Below are positions 1-9,237 of a DNA stretch of 41,202 nucleotides, one piece after another. Position numbers and translations under genes: made by a program. Under the pieces are notes generated by a model. That model was not told the DNA's origin, did not search any database, and was given only the letters and a program-made list of their open reading frames with translations. The DNA is from Cyanobacteria bacterium REEB446 (GTDB lineage: Bacteria; Cyanobacteriota; Vampirovibrionia; LMEP-6097). The stretch lies in the NCBI GenBank assembly GCA_018970325.1, contig JAGWWP010000017.1, positions 1 to 41,202 of the forward strand, given 5' to 3'. Positions within the stretch are counted from its first letter, which is position 1; every line of letters starts with the position of its first letter.

Positions 1-141
1 TAAAAGCTCCGAATGAAAATCTAATTGAAAAGACTCGTTACTAAACATATCTTTATCTATTTTAATACCAAAACATACTCCTGCAAAGACTCTTAATGTA
101 AATATCTATCGGTATTTATTCGTTGGGATTGGCAACAGTCC
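1..141 (+). repeat. Diverged copy of a right-end block, disrupted by a 56-bp insertion
   Basis: Bases 1-36 plus 93-141 align without gaps to the reverse complement of 40766-40850: 85 positions, about 76 identical by hand count, and the differences in the second half are all transitions. Between the two halves lies an extra 56 bp (37-92) that is absent from the right copy. The 8-bp word aaagactc occurs at 29-36 and again at 85-92, so it brackets the extra sequence as a direct repeat. In the right copy the block is part of an open reading frame. Here the insertion shifts the frame and brings a stop codon at once, so this copy looks like a broken remnant. Confidence 0.8.
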
Positions 142-246
142 CAAGTAACACCATTACAAGCTCCATCATCCGAGGAAATCAGAAAACAAAAACGAAGCAA
201 TGCTTCTAAATCTTTAAAACCCGTTGAGATAAATCCCTTTGAAAAG

Positions 247-597
247 ATGCCCACGGATTATCAGGAATTACAACATAAAATAAATGTGCTTGAGAAGTTT
301 TATTCATCTGGAAGACTTGACTCAGTAACTGATATCCAAGCTTTTTCAAGGTATTACTTACCTAAAATTACTGAACAGGTAGAAAATACACCAAATATAA
401 CTGAAGATCAGAAAAAAGACAGTTATAGAACACTTTTTTTTACATCCTTACAAGTATTAGGACTAGATCATCAGCTTCAATTATCCAAATCAACTGTTGA
501 AAGTCTTGGAGAAAAAGACGATCGTGACCCAGACGGCAATTTAAGACAAATTTGGCAAGAAAAAATCAATGCTGCTGATGGACAGAGACGCACTTGA
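247..597 (+). CDS. Hypothetical protein (116 aa)
   Basis: I do not recognise this protein. It is hydrophilic and charged, with no membrane segment and no signal peptide, and it looks mostly helical. The same frame is open upstream to about position 100 but holds no ATG, GTG or TTG before 247, so ATG 247 is the first ordinary start. No clear Shine-Dalgarno site precedes it. It follows directly on the degraded repeat block at 1-141. It could be the surviving 3' part of a longer disrupted gene rather than an intact one. Confidence 0.4.
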   Translation: MPTDYQELQHKINVLEKFYSSGRLDSVTDIQAFSRYYLPKITEQVENTPNITEDQKKDSYRTLFFTSLQVLGLDHQLQLSKSTVESLGEKDDRDPDGNLRQIWQEKINAADGQRRT

Positions 598-616
598 AAA
601 ACAGGAGCTTAATTTA

Positions 617-778
617 TTAAGCCTCCAATCCCTCTACCCAACTCAAAATCACCCTATAAAAATCCTCAAAATCCACCAAATGATGACTAAGAATTTTCTC
701 TAAAATACTGATATTCAGATCATCATAAGCTCTTCGATTATTTAAAAAAACGACTACATGATTTTTCATAATCTGCAT
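617..778 (-). pseudogene. Possible small ORF or gene remnant (53 aa)
   Basis: The minus strand of this otherwise empty 250-bp stretch carries a short frame from an ATG at 778 to a stop at 617. It begins with a hydrophobic strand (residues about 4-13) and ends in an amphipathic stretch rich in His, Asp, Phe and Trp. The pattern looks protein-like, but I cannot assign a family. It could be the tail of a toxin-antitoxin component or a chance ORF. Nothing else is visible between 598 and 849. Confidence 0.2.
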
Positions 779-849
779 CGCAAGTATGGTTTTTATAATC
801 TGCTAAATAAGCTCAACCGTAATTTTCAAGACTATCTATAATAAACTTA

Positions 850-2169
850 GTGAGCTCTGTCTTTAAAAATCTTAAATACGACTTCCCAGCAGGCATAGCA
901 GTATTTTTTGTCAGCATTCCCCTCTGTCTTGGCATAGCACATGCTTCTGGTGTTCCCCTCATCTCTGGTTTGATTTCAGGGATTATTGGGGGCTTAGTCG
1001 TAGGTTCCTTAAGTAAATCTCCTTTAAGCGTGAGCGGTCCAGCTGCTGGACTTGCGACTATTGCAGTTAGTAGCATCCAAGAGCTGGGTTCCTATGAAGC
1101 TTTTCTACTCGCGGTTAGCTTCGCTGGAGTGTTTCAATTAATTTTAGGCTTCTTAAGAGCAGGGATTATCTCTAAATATATTCCTCACTGCGTAATAAAC
1201 GGCATGCTTGCCGCTATCGGACTATTACTTATTTTCAAACAAGTACCGCACTTAGTTGGCTACGACATAGAAGTAATGGGGGTGGAAGAATTTCAATTAA
1301 CAAATCAAGATATCAGTGACTCCTCATCTCAGATAGGGCTACATGAGGATAATACCTTAACTACGATATTTCACTCTTTTTCACATATTAATTTCGGCAT
1401 ATCTATCATAGGTCTCCTCTCGCTTTCCATACTCTTTCTTTGGGCTAAATACGCACCATCTAAACTAAAGATACTCCCAGGTTCAGTCATAGTAGTTTTA
1501 TTCAGTACTTTAGCTGCCTACCTCTATAATCACTGGGGATTCAACAGCTTTACTACAGATCATTTCGTAGATATACCGATTATCAACAGCTTATCTAGCT
1601 TTACCGAAAACATAAGAATGCCAGATTGGGCTATGATAAATAACTCTAAAATTTATCTAGTTGCTCTAACATTAGCGTTAGTAGCCTCGCTTGAAACCCT
1701 TTTATCAATAGAAGCTGTAGATAAAATAGATCCGCTTAAACGTCATACTTCTTCGAGTAAAGAGCTTTTAGCTCAAGGTATAGGGAATATAGTCGCTGGC
1801 TGCACTGGAGGCTTGCCCATAACTTCAGTTATAGTGAGAAGCTCTGTAAATGTCTCAGCAGGCGGCCGCACTAAGACTGCGGCGATTTTACATGGTTTTT
1901 TCATTTTATTAGGCGTAATATTTTTTGCAGGATTTCTGAATTACATTCCCCTAACGGGTTTAGCAGCTGTATTAATTCACACTGGCTATAAATTAGTGAG
2001 CCCCACAAAATTCTTAAAACAATATAAGCAAGGCTGGGACGAGTTTATTCCTGGTGTCATTACCGTAATCAGTATTTTACTTTCAGATTTACTTATAGGA
2101 GTCGCTATCGGACTTACTGTTTATGCTTTTTCGTCGTGGCGAAAAGCTATGCATCATCCTCTTTTGTAG
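850..2169 (+). CDS. SulP-family anion (probably bicarbonate/sulfate) transporter, C-terminus frameshifted
   Basis: This is the transmembrane core of a SulP (SLC26) transporter. It would carry inorganic anions such as sulfate or bicarbonate across the inner membrane. Hydrophobic helices run from about residue 10 to 435. The N-terminus shows the family pattern [20 protein letters not shown] at about 11-30, followed by the SGPAAGL motif. This type, with a following beta-carbonic anhydrase, is known from bifunctional SulP/carbonic anhydrase systems, which favours bicarbonate; that substrate is an inference. It starts with GTG at 850. The frame ends at 2169 just after the last membrane helix, in a tail unlike the family. 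The expected cytoplasmic STAS-like tail continues in the +1 frame of the next entry. One added A in the AAAA run near 2138-2143 would join them, so the gene is either frameshifted or a sequencing indel is present. Confidence 0.85.
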   Translation: MSSVFKNLKYDFPAGIAVFFVSIPLCLGIAHASGVPLISGLISGIIGGLVVGSLSKSPLSVSGPAAGLATIAVSSIQELGSYEAFLLAVSFAGVFQLILGFLRAGIISKYIPHCVINGMLAAIGLLLIFKQVPHLVGYDIEVMGVEEFQLTNQDISDSSSQIGLHEDNTLTTIFHSFSHINFGISIIGLLSLSILFLWAKYAPSKLKILPGSVIVVLFSTLAAYLYNHWGFNSFTTDHFVDIPIINSLSSFTENIRMPDWAMINNSKIYLVALTLALVASLETLLSIEAVDKIDPLKRHTSSSKELLAQGIGNIVAGCTGGLPITSVIVRSSVNVSAGGRTKTAAILHGFFILLGVIFFAGFLNYIPLTGLAAVLIHTGYKLVSPTKFLKQYKQGWDEFIPGVITVISILLSDLLIGVAIGLTVYAFSSWRKAMHHPLL

Positions 2170-2630
2170 TCGAGGATCACGGTCATAAAAAAATTATGAT
2201 TCTAGGAGAGAATATTCATTTTTTACATAAATATAAAATAGTCCGCTTTTTAAATAATTTCCCGAGTGAAAGTACACTCGAAATCGATGCGAGTAAAACC
2301 GTTTTCATAGCTAAAGAAAAAAATATTACTGTCATCTATGGTGACTTAGTAAACAAGATGCAGAACAGGAGAAGAATGATGAAAGATAATGAAAGTGCTT
2401 ATGAAAAACTTATAAAAAATAACAAAGAGTGGGTCTCTAAAAAACTTAAACTGAACCCTGAATATTTCGAAGCATTTTCTAAAGAACAAACCCCTGAATA
2501 TCTATTTACAGGCTGCTCTGATAGCCGCGTTCCCGCAGAGGATATAACTAAATGCAATCTAGGAGAAATGTTCGTTCACCGCAACGTCGCGAATCTAGTC
2601 ATAAGTACTCATCTTCTTCCTCATCTTTGA
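2136..2630 (+). pseudogene. STAS-like tail plus truncated beta-carbonic anhydrase
   Basis: The first half, to about residue 60, resembles the STAS-like C-terminus of SulP/carbonic anhydrase transporters, including a strand motif around LEIDAS. From about residue 85 it becomes the N-terminus of a beta-carbonic anhydrase, with the zinc and catalytic motif CSDSR followed by VP and the HRNVAN element. The frame then stops after about 164 residues. The second zinc-ligand pair (the His-x2-Cys of the HYGCGG region) and roughly 120 further residues are missing, so it should not bind zinc normally. It overlaps the SulP frame by 34 bp in a different phase. I read the two entries as one decayed fusion or operon. 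Confidence 0.75.
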
Positions 2631-2682
2631 GTTTTTTATGATTCTAAGGCTTAAATTAATCAACAATACAAAGATAAAAAGC

Positions 2683-2688
2683 TAATAT
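2683..2688 (+). promoter_or_regulatory. -10-like box TAATAT ahead of dxr
   Basis: TAATAT lies 8 nt before the dxr ATG, and no Shine-Dalgarno sequence is present in the intervening bases. If this is the promoter, dxr mRNA would be leaderless. In AT-rich DNA such boxes are common by chance. Confidence 0.3.
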
Positions 2689-2696
2689 TAAAGTGA

Positions 2697-3899
2697 ATGT
2701 CCGCAAAACAAAGCATCTCAATAATCGGCTCCACTGGCTCTATCGGCACCCAGGCTTTAAATATAATTCGCGAACGCGAAGATGAATTTACCGTCATCGC
2801 ATTATCAGCTAGGCAAAACCTCAGCGTCCTTACAGAACAGATTAAAGAATTTAAACCTAAATATGTTCATATTGAAGATCTTAATGCGAGAGCTACTCTA
2901 AGTGAACTTTTCAAAGATATAGAATTCTTAAACTCCGCAGAAGAAGTCGCAGAGATAGATAATGTAGATATTTTCCTCAGTGCCATAGTCGGCATCGCTG
3001 GCTTAAAGGCTAACTTAAAAGCTCTAACTAAAGCGAAAAAAGTCGCTATCGCAAATAAAGAAACTTTAGTAGTCGCAGACCACTTAGTGACAGCGATTCA
3101 AGCGAAGCACCATGCAACCCTGATTCCAATAGACAGTGAGCATGCTGCGATACATCAGTGTTTACATGCTGGCATTGTTGCTAACCTTCAAGCTAAGCAT
3201 TTTTCTTATGACAATTCACTGGTAAAAGAAATACTACTAACCTCTTCTGGAGGGCCTTTCAGAAATAAAACCCGTGAGGGATTAGAAAAAGTCACTCTCA
3301 AGGAAGCCTTGCAGCACCCGACTTGGAGCATGGGTAAAAAAATAACCATAGATTCTTCTACACTGATGAATAAAGCACTCGAAGTAATCGAAGTACATGC
3401 TCTCTTTAAAATCCCCTATGAAAAAATAAAAGTAGTTATACATCCTCAGTCTATAGTTCATAGTGCCGTATCTTTTATAGACGGAAACATAATCGCCCAG
3501 CTCGGTTCCACTAATATGGAAATTCCTATTCAGTATGCGATTGACTACCCTAATCGTAAAAAACTAGCTGTAGAGGATACTTTTAATATATTCGGACAAA
3601 GCTGGGATTTTATGGAGCCTAATTTTACCTGTTTCCCTTTACTTAAACTTGGCTATGAAGTAGGTAAACTAGGACATTCCTACCCTACTGTTTTTAATGC
3701 TGCAAATGAAGCAGCTGTCGAATTATTTCTAAATGAAAAAATCAAATGGTCAGATATTGAAAAATTCATTAACACTGCTGTTACTAATCATAAAATTATT
3801 CAGAATCCATCTCTAGAAGAAATTTTAGACTTAGATAGGGAAGTTAAAATATCTACTAAATTTTTAGCAGGATTAGCACCCAGTAACGCTTTAATATAA
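2697..3899 (+). CDS. dxr: 1-deoxy-D-xylulose 5-phosphate reductoisomerase
   Basis: Dxr (IspC) converts 1-deoxy-D-xylulose 5-phosphate to 2-C-methyl-D-erythritol 4-phosphate with NADPH, the committed step of the MEP isoprenoid pathway in the cytosol. Visible motifs in order are the NADPH-binding GSTGSIG (11-17), ANKE (119-122), the metal-binding DSEH (146-149), SSGG (183-186), HPTWSMG (207-213) and NKALE (225-229), then the C-terminal helical domain. At 400 aa it has the usual family length. The start is ATG 2697, with no clear Shine-Dalgarno site. It lies alone between the decayed SulP/carbonic anhydrase unit and the large helicase, so no partner gene is adjacent. Confidence 0.97.
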   Translation: MSAKQSISIIGSTGSIGTQALNIIREREDEFTVIALSARQNLSVLTEQIKEFKPKYVHIEDLNARATLSELFKDIEFLNSAEEVAEIDNVDIFLSAIVGIAGLKANLKALTKAKKVAIANKETLVVADHLVTAIQAKHHATLIPIDSEHAAIHQCLHAGIVANLQAKHFSYDNSLVKEILLTSSGGPFRNKTREGLEKVTLKEALQHPTWSMGKKITIDSSTLMNKALEVIEVHALFKIPYEKIKVVIHPQSIVHSAVSFIDGNIIAQLGSTNMEIPIQYAIDYPNRKKLAVEDTFNIFGQSWDFMEPNFTCFPLLKLGYEVGKLGHSYPTVFNAANEAAVELFLNEKIKWSDIEKFINTAVTNHKIIQNPSLEEILDLDREVKISTKFLAGLAPSNALI

Positions 3900-4013
3900 A
3901 ACTGAAATTCAATGTTAGGCATTAAGTGGATCACATTCCAAAATATATCTATTTTTGCCCAGCAAATCCTTATTATCTTAATTTGTGTGATATTATTGTG
4001 AGTTGCGTTTGCA

Positions 4014-4019
4014 GAGGTG
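4014..4019 (+). promoter_or_regulatory. Ribosome binding site fixing the TTG start of the helicase
   Basis: GAGGTG sits 7 nt before TTG 4027. It supports the unusual TTG as the true start of the helicase gene. Confidence 0.6.
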
Positions 4020-4026
4020 CTGAAAC

Positions 4027-7000
4027 TTGACTAATACTTCATTACTAACAACAGATAAAACAAATTATCTACATCTATTGGGATCTTATCTAAGCTTTTC
4101 GAGCCTTAATGACCAAAAGGGTAGTACAGTAGTAGAAAATCAACCCCCTTCTCCACAAATCACTAAATTCCTTCTTCATCAGCTCGCGAATGTCCCAAAA
4201 TTAGAACCTGAATCAGACAAAGGCTTTGAAGCTAAGCGCCAGCTTTTCCTTGAGCATAAAAATACCGTATATCAAAATTATAACGAAAGCCTAAAAGAGC
4301 TGGAAAACGATGGTAGAAAGCTCAATAATACAGAAAAATACAGCCTCTTTATAAATAAATTCTTTGAAGATATAGAAGGACTTTCAGCCTTATTACCAAA
4401 TCGATATAACCTAAATAGAAAAACATCAAGAATGTTTTTAAATCATTTCATACAATCTTTTTCTAAAGACGAGAAAAAGCTTTCTAGTACAGCATCCCCC
4501 CAGGCAGAGATTATAGAATCATTCGTCGGCTCTGGTAAAACTTTTCTAATTGGTATGATGCTAGCTGCTCTGCCAGATGGTTTAACAGCATTAATCTCTA
4601 CTCCAGGAAAAGACCTACAAAGACAATTATTAAATACTATTCTTCGCTTTGCCCCAGATAAAAATATTTCCCAAATTTCATCTAATAACTATAAAGCCGA
4701 ACCAGCTTCAGTAAAATATGCAGATGGACAAGTAGAAGAGCGTCAAATTCCATATGGTCTTGAAGGCGATATAGTTTTTGCCGTTAATGATTCACTAGCC
4801 AAGCTTCAAAAAAATGAGCCTAATATCGTGCCTCCAGAAGCATTGAATAGATTTAATCCCGCAATAATAATTCTTGATGAAGTACATACCATAACTAGTC
4901 CTAGCGAACAAAATAAAAATATCCAAAACTTGATCGCAGGTCTTATAAAGAAAGGGGGTAGTTTTATCGGCTTCTCCGCGACACCAAATAATTTAACGGC
5001 TCAACCTCAAAGTGCAGATGACATAATGCTCCCAGTTGGTAAAGCTGCTTTATTTACAAATCTAAAACGCTCAGCTGCTAATTTCCTCAATCATCTTGGC
5101 ATAAAAATTAAAACTGACTTTCAACGCTCTCTCGAAGACGGCATAAGAGATAATGAAATTCCAACCCTATGCTGGCATAAACTAGATATTAATTCTCAGC
5201 TTAAAAAAGCTAATCCTGATTTTGATTTATTCGGAGATTTAACAGCAAAAGATATTAAGGATGATGGCACAGATATTAAGCCAAAAAGCCTAGAGAACCT
5301 ACTCGACAGAGAAGTAATCGCTGGCGATAATAAAAATAGCTGGGATATAATCTGTGATTCCATTACCCAAAAAATCAAAGGAGATACTACTCTTAAGAAT
5401 TTAAGGGGTTTCTCCTTTACACCGAATATACACAAATCACAAATATTAGCCAAAACCCTTACAGAGAATGGCATACCCGCAGCATCATATTCTAGTAAAG
5501 GTATTTTCATATCAACTGAACTTTTCAATTCCATACAAAATACTCAACAAGAAAATGATGTAGATAAAATCCTAGATGGTAAGAAATTCCAAGGTAAGGC
5601 TGATGATTCTGAATTTGATGGCTATAAACTAATTCCACTCAATGATACAAATCGCAATCATGACAAAGAGCTTTTATTCACACTACTTAAAAATAAAAAG
5701 CTGCTAAATATCTCGTCGGTAAGCATGCTTGGCACGGGTACAGATCTACCATGGCTTGAGCTTGCTGTAATGGCAACACCAACAAATAGCCACACTAAAT
5801 ACGTGCAAGATTTAGGACGAGTTACAAGATTAGATCCAGAAAATCTAGCGAAAACCGCTCATGTACTTGATGTTGTTATAGAAGGGAACACTGTATTCCA
5901 GCCATTTAACTTAGCTCTCGCCACTGGTCACGAATTTTCTGATGGTGAAACATTAAGCTCACAAGAGAAGACTAAAAAATCTAAACAGGGAAAAACAACC
6001 AATCCTTTAGATAGAAATCAAGAACTAAGAATTCCAGCATCGCATCCAAATTTTTACTCCACAGCTCAAGTTGCAAATAAAATCTACAAGAAGATTCCTC
6101 TCAATCTTATGAGATCTGGGATTCGAGAAAACTTTAGTCCTGATTACATCCAAGCAAGATTGAATGCAAAGACCGTTGAATTTCTTAATAATCCAGAGAA
6201 CAAAGCCTTTTCCCGAGAAGATTTAATAAAAGTAAACGAGCAAAGAGAAGATGTTTACAATCCTCTAATTTGGTTTCAGACTGTAAAAGATATAAGTAAT
6301 GAAGTTGCTGAAAGGATTCAAGAAATTCAAGCAAACTCTAATCTCCAAGAAGAAGAAACTACAAGTAACAAGCAAAGCTCTGCCTCAAATAAAGTAAATA
6401 TAAACACTCTTATTGAGTCGCTAGCTCAAGAAACCTTAATTGACAAAAGATATATTATAAAAGCTGTTACCGAGATAGAAAAAGAAAATAACTTGCAATA
6501 TCAAAAAGGAAAGCTGGTTGATCCTTGGTCAGAAGAAAAAATAGCAAGAATTATAAAAAATGCTCAAGAAATAAAAGCAGATGAAGATAAGAATATACAC
6601 CGCATTACTAGCCCAGAGGAAAGATTAGCTTATCAAGCTTATAAACTAGTCGTAGAACCTCGGTCAAACGGCTCGAATGAAATACCCTCAATAAAAAATA
6701 TATTTGCGAAAGCTCTTTCTCCAGAAGGAAAATTAACTGAAGAGGCTATACCGAAAGAAGAATGGGAAAAAACTCTAGAGTCTAGAGCAATAGATTTAAT
6801 TAAGCTCAATACAGAATCATTCGTAAGCCTAGAAGATGTCATCGAAAAAACTTACAAAATCCTTTATCCAAATCAAAAGATTTCTGCGCCAAACGGAGAA
6901 GCTTTCTCATCAAACACAAATAATGACTATATAAATATTCAATCACTTATCAAAAAATTAACGAAAAAAGAAGATTTCAAATTATATAACCCCGATGGCA

Positions 7001-7584
7001 AGCCAGTTGAATTACTCCCACTAACTTATGCAGGTAAGATTAATATCCAGTCCTACAGCTATCAAGGCAATAAAAGATTGGAACATGCAGAAGGTCTGAC
7101 TAAAGCGGAGTTTAAAACTTATATGAGAAAAATCTCCAAACTTGCAAATAACAAAGATGTGATATTCCCAGGAAAAGAAGTACAGCTGAAGAGAGGCGGA
7201 ACAGCCATAATAGATTCTGATCTTTATAAAGACTTTGAAGCTTGGATGAATCAAGCATACCCTCAAGAAACTGGAATTCGAATATTAGATCAAAACTTTA
7301 AAATTATAAAAGGATTACCAAAATTTATTACAGGAAATGATCAAGCCAAAGTAAACTCTCTGCTAGAATTTCTACGCCTAAATGAAATCCCAGTAAATAT
7401 AAGCATACCTAAAAAAGATTTAAATACAGAAGATTTTCGTAATAAGCTTGATGAATTTACACAAGGGTGTAGATTAAAACAACAAAAGCCTTCAGATCAC
7501 ATCGTATTAAGCAAGAATGAGCAAGGGGAAGAATTCTACTTAGTCAAATCACTTAAAGCTAAAGTATTCTTCAATATAAAATAA
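4027..7584 (+). CDS. Large SF2 DEAD/DEAH-type helicase with long unknown C-terminal region
   Basis: This 1185-aa protein has a superfamily 2 ATPase core. Walker A GSGKT is at 168-172, the DEVH box at 284-287 and motif III SATP at 317-320. The second RecA-like lobe has LGTGTDLP (568-575) and the arginine-finger motif QDLGRVTR (594-601). The 160-residue N-terminal region and about 550 residues after the core match nothing I recognise. The C-terminal part is charged, mostly helical and rich in Lys/Glu/Asn, with small Asp/Gly-bearing segments near 1000-1100. The core suggests ATP-dependent nucleic-acid remodelling, but the substrate cannot be read from sequence. It has no nuclease, methylase or CRISPR neighbours. 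It starts with TTG 4027 behind a good Shine-Dalgarno site, stands alone, and ends 1 nt from the 3' end of a convergent tRNA gene. Confidence 0.85.
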   Translation: MTNTSLLTTDKTNYLHLLGSYLSFSSLNDQKGSTVVENQPPSPQITKFLLHQLANVPKLEPESDKGFEAKRQLFLEHKNTVYQNYNESLKELENDGRKLNNTEKYSLFINKFFEDIEGLSALLPNRYNLNRKTSRMFLNHFIQSFSKDEKKLSSTASPQAEIIESFVGSGKTFLIGMMLAALPDGLTALISTPGKDLQRQLLNTILRFAPDKNISQISSNNYKAEPASVKYADGQVEERQIPYGLEGDIVFAVNDSLAKLQKNEPNIVPPEALNRFNPAIIILDEVHTITSPSEQNKNIQNLIAGLIKKGGSFIGFSATPNNLTAQPQSADDIMLPVGKAALFTNLKRSAANFLNHLGIKIKTDFQRSLEDGIRDNEIPTLCWHKLDINSQLKKANPDFDLFGDLTAKDIKDDGTDIKPKSLENLLDREVIAGDNKNSWDIICDSITQKIKGDTTLKNLRGFSFTPNIHKSQILAKTLTENGIPAASYSSKGIFISTELFNSIQNTQQENDVDKILDGKKFQGKADDSEFDGYKLIPLNDTNRNHDKELLFTLLKNKKLLNISSVSMLGTGTDLPWLELAVMATPTNSHTKYVQDLGRVTRLDPENLAKTAHVLDVVIEGNTVFQPFNLALATGHEFSDGETLSSQEKTKKSKQGKTTNPLDRNQELRIPASHPNFYSTAQVANKIYKKIPLNLMRSGIRENFSPDYIQARLNAKTVEFLNNPENKAFSREDLIKVNEQREDVYNPLIWFQTVKDISNEVAERIQEIQANSNLQEEETTSNKQSSASNKVNINTLIESLAQETLIDKRYIIKAVTEIEKENNLQYQKGKLVDPWSEEKIARIIKNAQEIKADEDKNIHRITSPEERLAYQAYKLVVEPRSNGSNEIPSIKNIFAKALSPEGKLTEEAIPKEEWEKTLESRAIDLIKLNTESFVSLEDVIEKTYKILYPNQKISAPNGEAFSSNTNNDYINIQSLIKKLTKKEDFKLYNPDGKPVELLPLTYAGKINIQSYSYQGNKRLEHAEGLTKAEFKTYMRKISKLANNKDVIFPGKEVQLKRGGTAIIDSDLYKDFEAWMNQAYPQETGIRILDQNFKIIKGLPKFITGNDQAKVNSLLEFLRLNEIPVNISIPKKDLNTEDFRNKLDEFTQGCRLKQQKPSDHIVLSKNEQGEEFYLVKSLKAKVFFNIK

Positions 7585-7585
7585 A

Positions 7586-7670
7586 TGGTGGGCTTGAAGA
7601 GAGTCGAACTCTTACACCGTGAGGTACATGATCCTAAGTCATGCGCGTCTGCCAGTTCCGCCACAAGCCC
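7586..7670 (-). tRNA. tRNA-Leu (anticodon UAG)
   Basis: Read on the minus strand, acceptor arms gggcttg and caagccc pair perfectly, and the discriminator A and CCA are encoded. The anticodon stem catga/tcatg encloses the loop cttagga, giving anticodon TAG. A long variable arm and the T arm aagag/ctctt with a TTCGACT loop are present, as expected for class II leucine tRNA. The 3' end lies 1 nt from the stop codon of the helicase gene on the other strand. Confidence 0.95.
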
Positions 7671-7740
7671 TTGAGTAAAGGTGGAGTTATACCAAACTCC
7701 TGACGAATTAATAATTTATCATGAAACGAGATTAAAAACT

Positions 7741-7753
7741 AGGAAAACTTCCT
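7741..7753 (-). terminator. Probable intrinsic terminator of argH
   Basis: On the minus strand aggaa-gtt-ttcct forms a short 5-bp stem followed by a run of T (agttttt). It lies about 50 nt downstream of the argH stop. The stem is weak. Confidence 0.4.
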
Positions 7754-7801
7754 TAAAGATCTACTGAAAATATCAAAGAAATCATCCTGTCCTAATTAAA
7801 T

Positions 7802-9208
7802 TTAGAGTAATGCAGCTTTCAATTCAGCAAGGCGTTCTCTAATTTGTGTTCTAGAAGTAGCACCATAGATATTTCTAGCGTCTACACAGTTTTCAAGTTT
7901 AAGCACGTCAATAATATCTTCATTAAAAGCGACATGAAAAGTATTCCACTCTTCAATACGCAGATCATGTAAGTATTTAGAATTATCTATCGCATAAGCT
8001 ACTGCCTTACCAACTACGCTATAAGCCTCCCTGAATGAGATTCCTTTCTTCACTAAATATTCAGCAGCATCAGTCGCATTCACAAAGCTCTTAGTGAGAG
8101 CGGCGTACATCTTTTCTTTATTCACTTTTATATTACTTAAAAAATCTATAGTAATAGTAAGACAATCTCTAACTGTGTCATTTGCCATAAAGAGCAATTC
8201 TTTATCTTCCTGTAAATCTTTATTATAAGTAAGTGGCAGGGCTTTAAGCGTTAGCATTAGAGCATTCATAACTCCGATTACTCTTCCAGCCTTACCTCTC
8301 AGCAATTCAGGAATATCTGGGTTTTTCTTCTGCGGCATCATGCTGCTACCTGTAGCAAAAGCATCTGATATTTCTATAAATGAAAATTCTTGGGTATTCC
8401 AGATTATCATCTCCTCTGCAAACTGGCTTAAATGCAGCATTATCACGGATAAAACGAATTCATACTCTAAAAGAAAATCCCTGTCTGAGACTGCATCTAA
8501 ACTGTTTACAGATGTCTTAGCGAAGCCTAGTTCAACTGTCGTTAAATGCCTATCTATATTAAAAGTCGAACCAGCTAAAGCACCTGAACCTAATGGATTT
8601 ACATCTATACGCTTAAGAACATCACTAAGCCTTTCTAGATTGCGAGCGAAGCGAGCTTCATGAGCCAGCCAAAAGTGCCCCAAAGAAATAGCTTGAGCCT
8701 GCTGCATATGAGTATAACCGGGCATTAAAATATCTATATCCTGCTCTGCCCTTGAGACGAAAGCCTTTCTTAAAGCGAGAAGCAGTGAAGATAGTTCAGA
8801 GACTTGTTTTTTAAGCCATAGTCTAAGATCCGTGATCACTTGATCATTACGGCTTCTTGCCGTATGTAATTTACGCGCTGGCTCACCGATAATCTCAGTC
8901 AATCTTCTTTCCACTGCCATATGAATATCTTCATCAGCAAAACGCGTTTCCATCCAAGAACGTGGATCTAATGCTATTTCTGTTTTAATCTGCTTCAATC
9001 CCGCCTCTATACTCTTCGCATCAGCTGCTGGGATAATATTCTGCACCGCTAGCATCTTCACATGAGCTAAACTTGCCTGAATATCCTCTTCATAAAGCTT
9101 ATAGTCGAAGCCAATACTTGCATTAAAAGCCTCAAGAATGGCTGCTGACTTCTGTTTAAAACGAGCCCCCCACAATTTCGAATCCAGACTATCTTCTTTC
9201 AAGTTCAT
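7802..9208 (-). CDS. argH: Argininosuccinate lyase
   Basis: ArgH cleaves argininosuccinate into arginine and fumarate, the last step of arginine synthesis, as a cytosolic homotetramer of the fumarase/aspartase superfamily. Visible signatures are TARSRNDQ (116-123), GYTHMQ (164-169) with the catalytic histidine, and the superfamily loop GSSMMPQKKNPDIPE (287-301) with the catalytic serine. At 468 aa it is full length. The ATG at 9208 has no strong Shine-Dalgarno site. It follows comM by 29 nt on the same strand and is probably co-transcribed with it, although the two functions are unrelated. argG is not in the window. Confidence 0.97.
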   Translation of the reverse strand: MNLKEDSLDSKLWGARFKQKSAAILEAFNASIGFDYKLYEEDIQASLAHVKMLAVQNIIPAADAKSIEAGLKQIKTEIALDPRSWMETRFADEDIHMAVERRLTEIIGEPARKLHTARSRNDQVITDLRLWLKKQVSELSSLLLALRKAFVSRAEQDIDILMPGYTHMQQAQAISLGHFWLAHEARFARNLERLSDVLKRIDVNPLGSGALAGSTFNIDRHLTTVELGFAKTSVNSLDAVSDRDFLLEYEFVLSVIMLHLSQFAEEMIIWNTQEFSFIEISDAFATGSSMMPQKKNPDIPELLRGKAGRVIGVMNALMLTLKALPLTYNKDLQEDKELLFMANDTVRDCLTITIDFLSNIKVNKEKMYAALTKSFVNATDAAEYLVKKGISFREAYSVVGKAVAYAIDNSKYLHDLRIEEWNTFHVAFNEDIIDVLKLENCVDARNIYGATSRTQIRERLAELKAALL

Positions 9209-9237
9209 ACAGAAGTATCATTTTACCTATAATTTCA

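Noticed and set aside
813..1076. 87-aa frame antisense to the SulP gene
   Set aside because: It is a reverse-strand shadow of a clear transporter gene.
7586..7670. tRNA-Leu as an integration site for an island carrying the large helicase
   Set aside because: The helicase lies on the 3' side of the tRNA, but I found no second copy of the tRNA 3' end near 3900-4030, no integrase gene and no obvious change in base composition.
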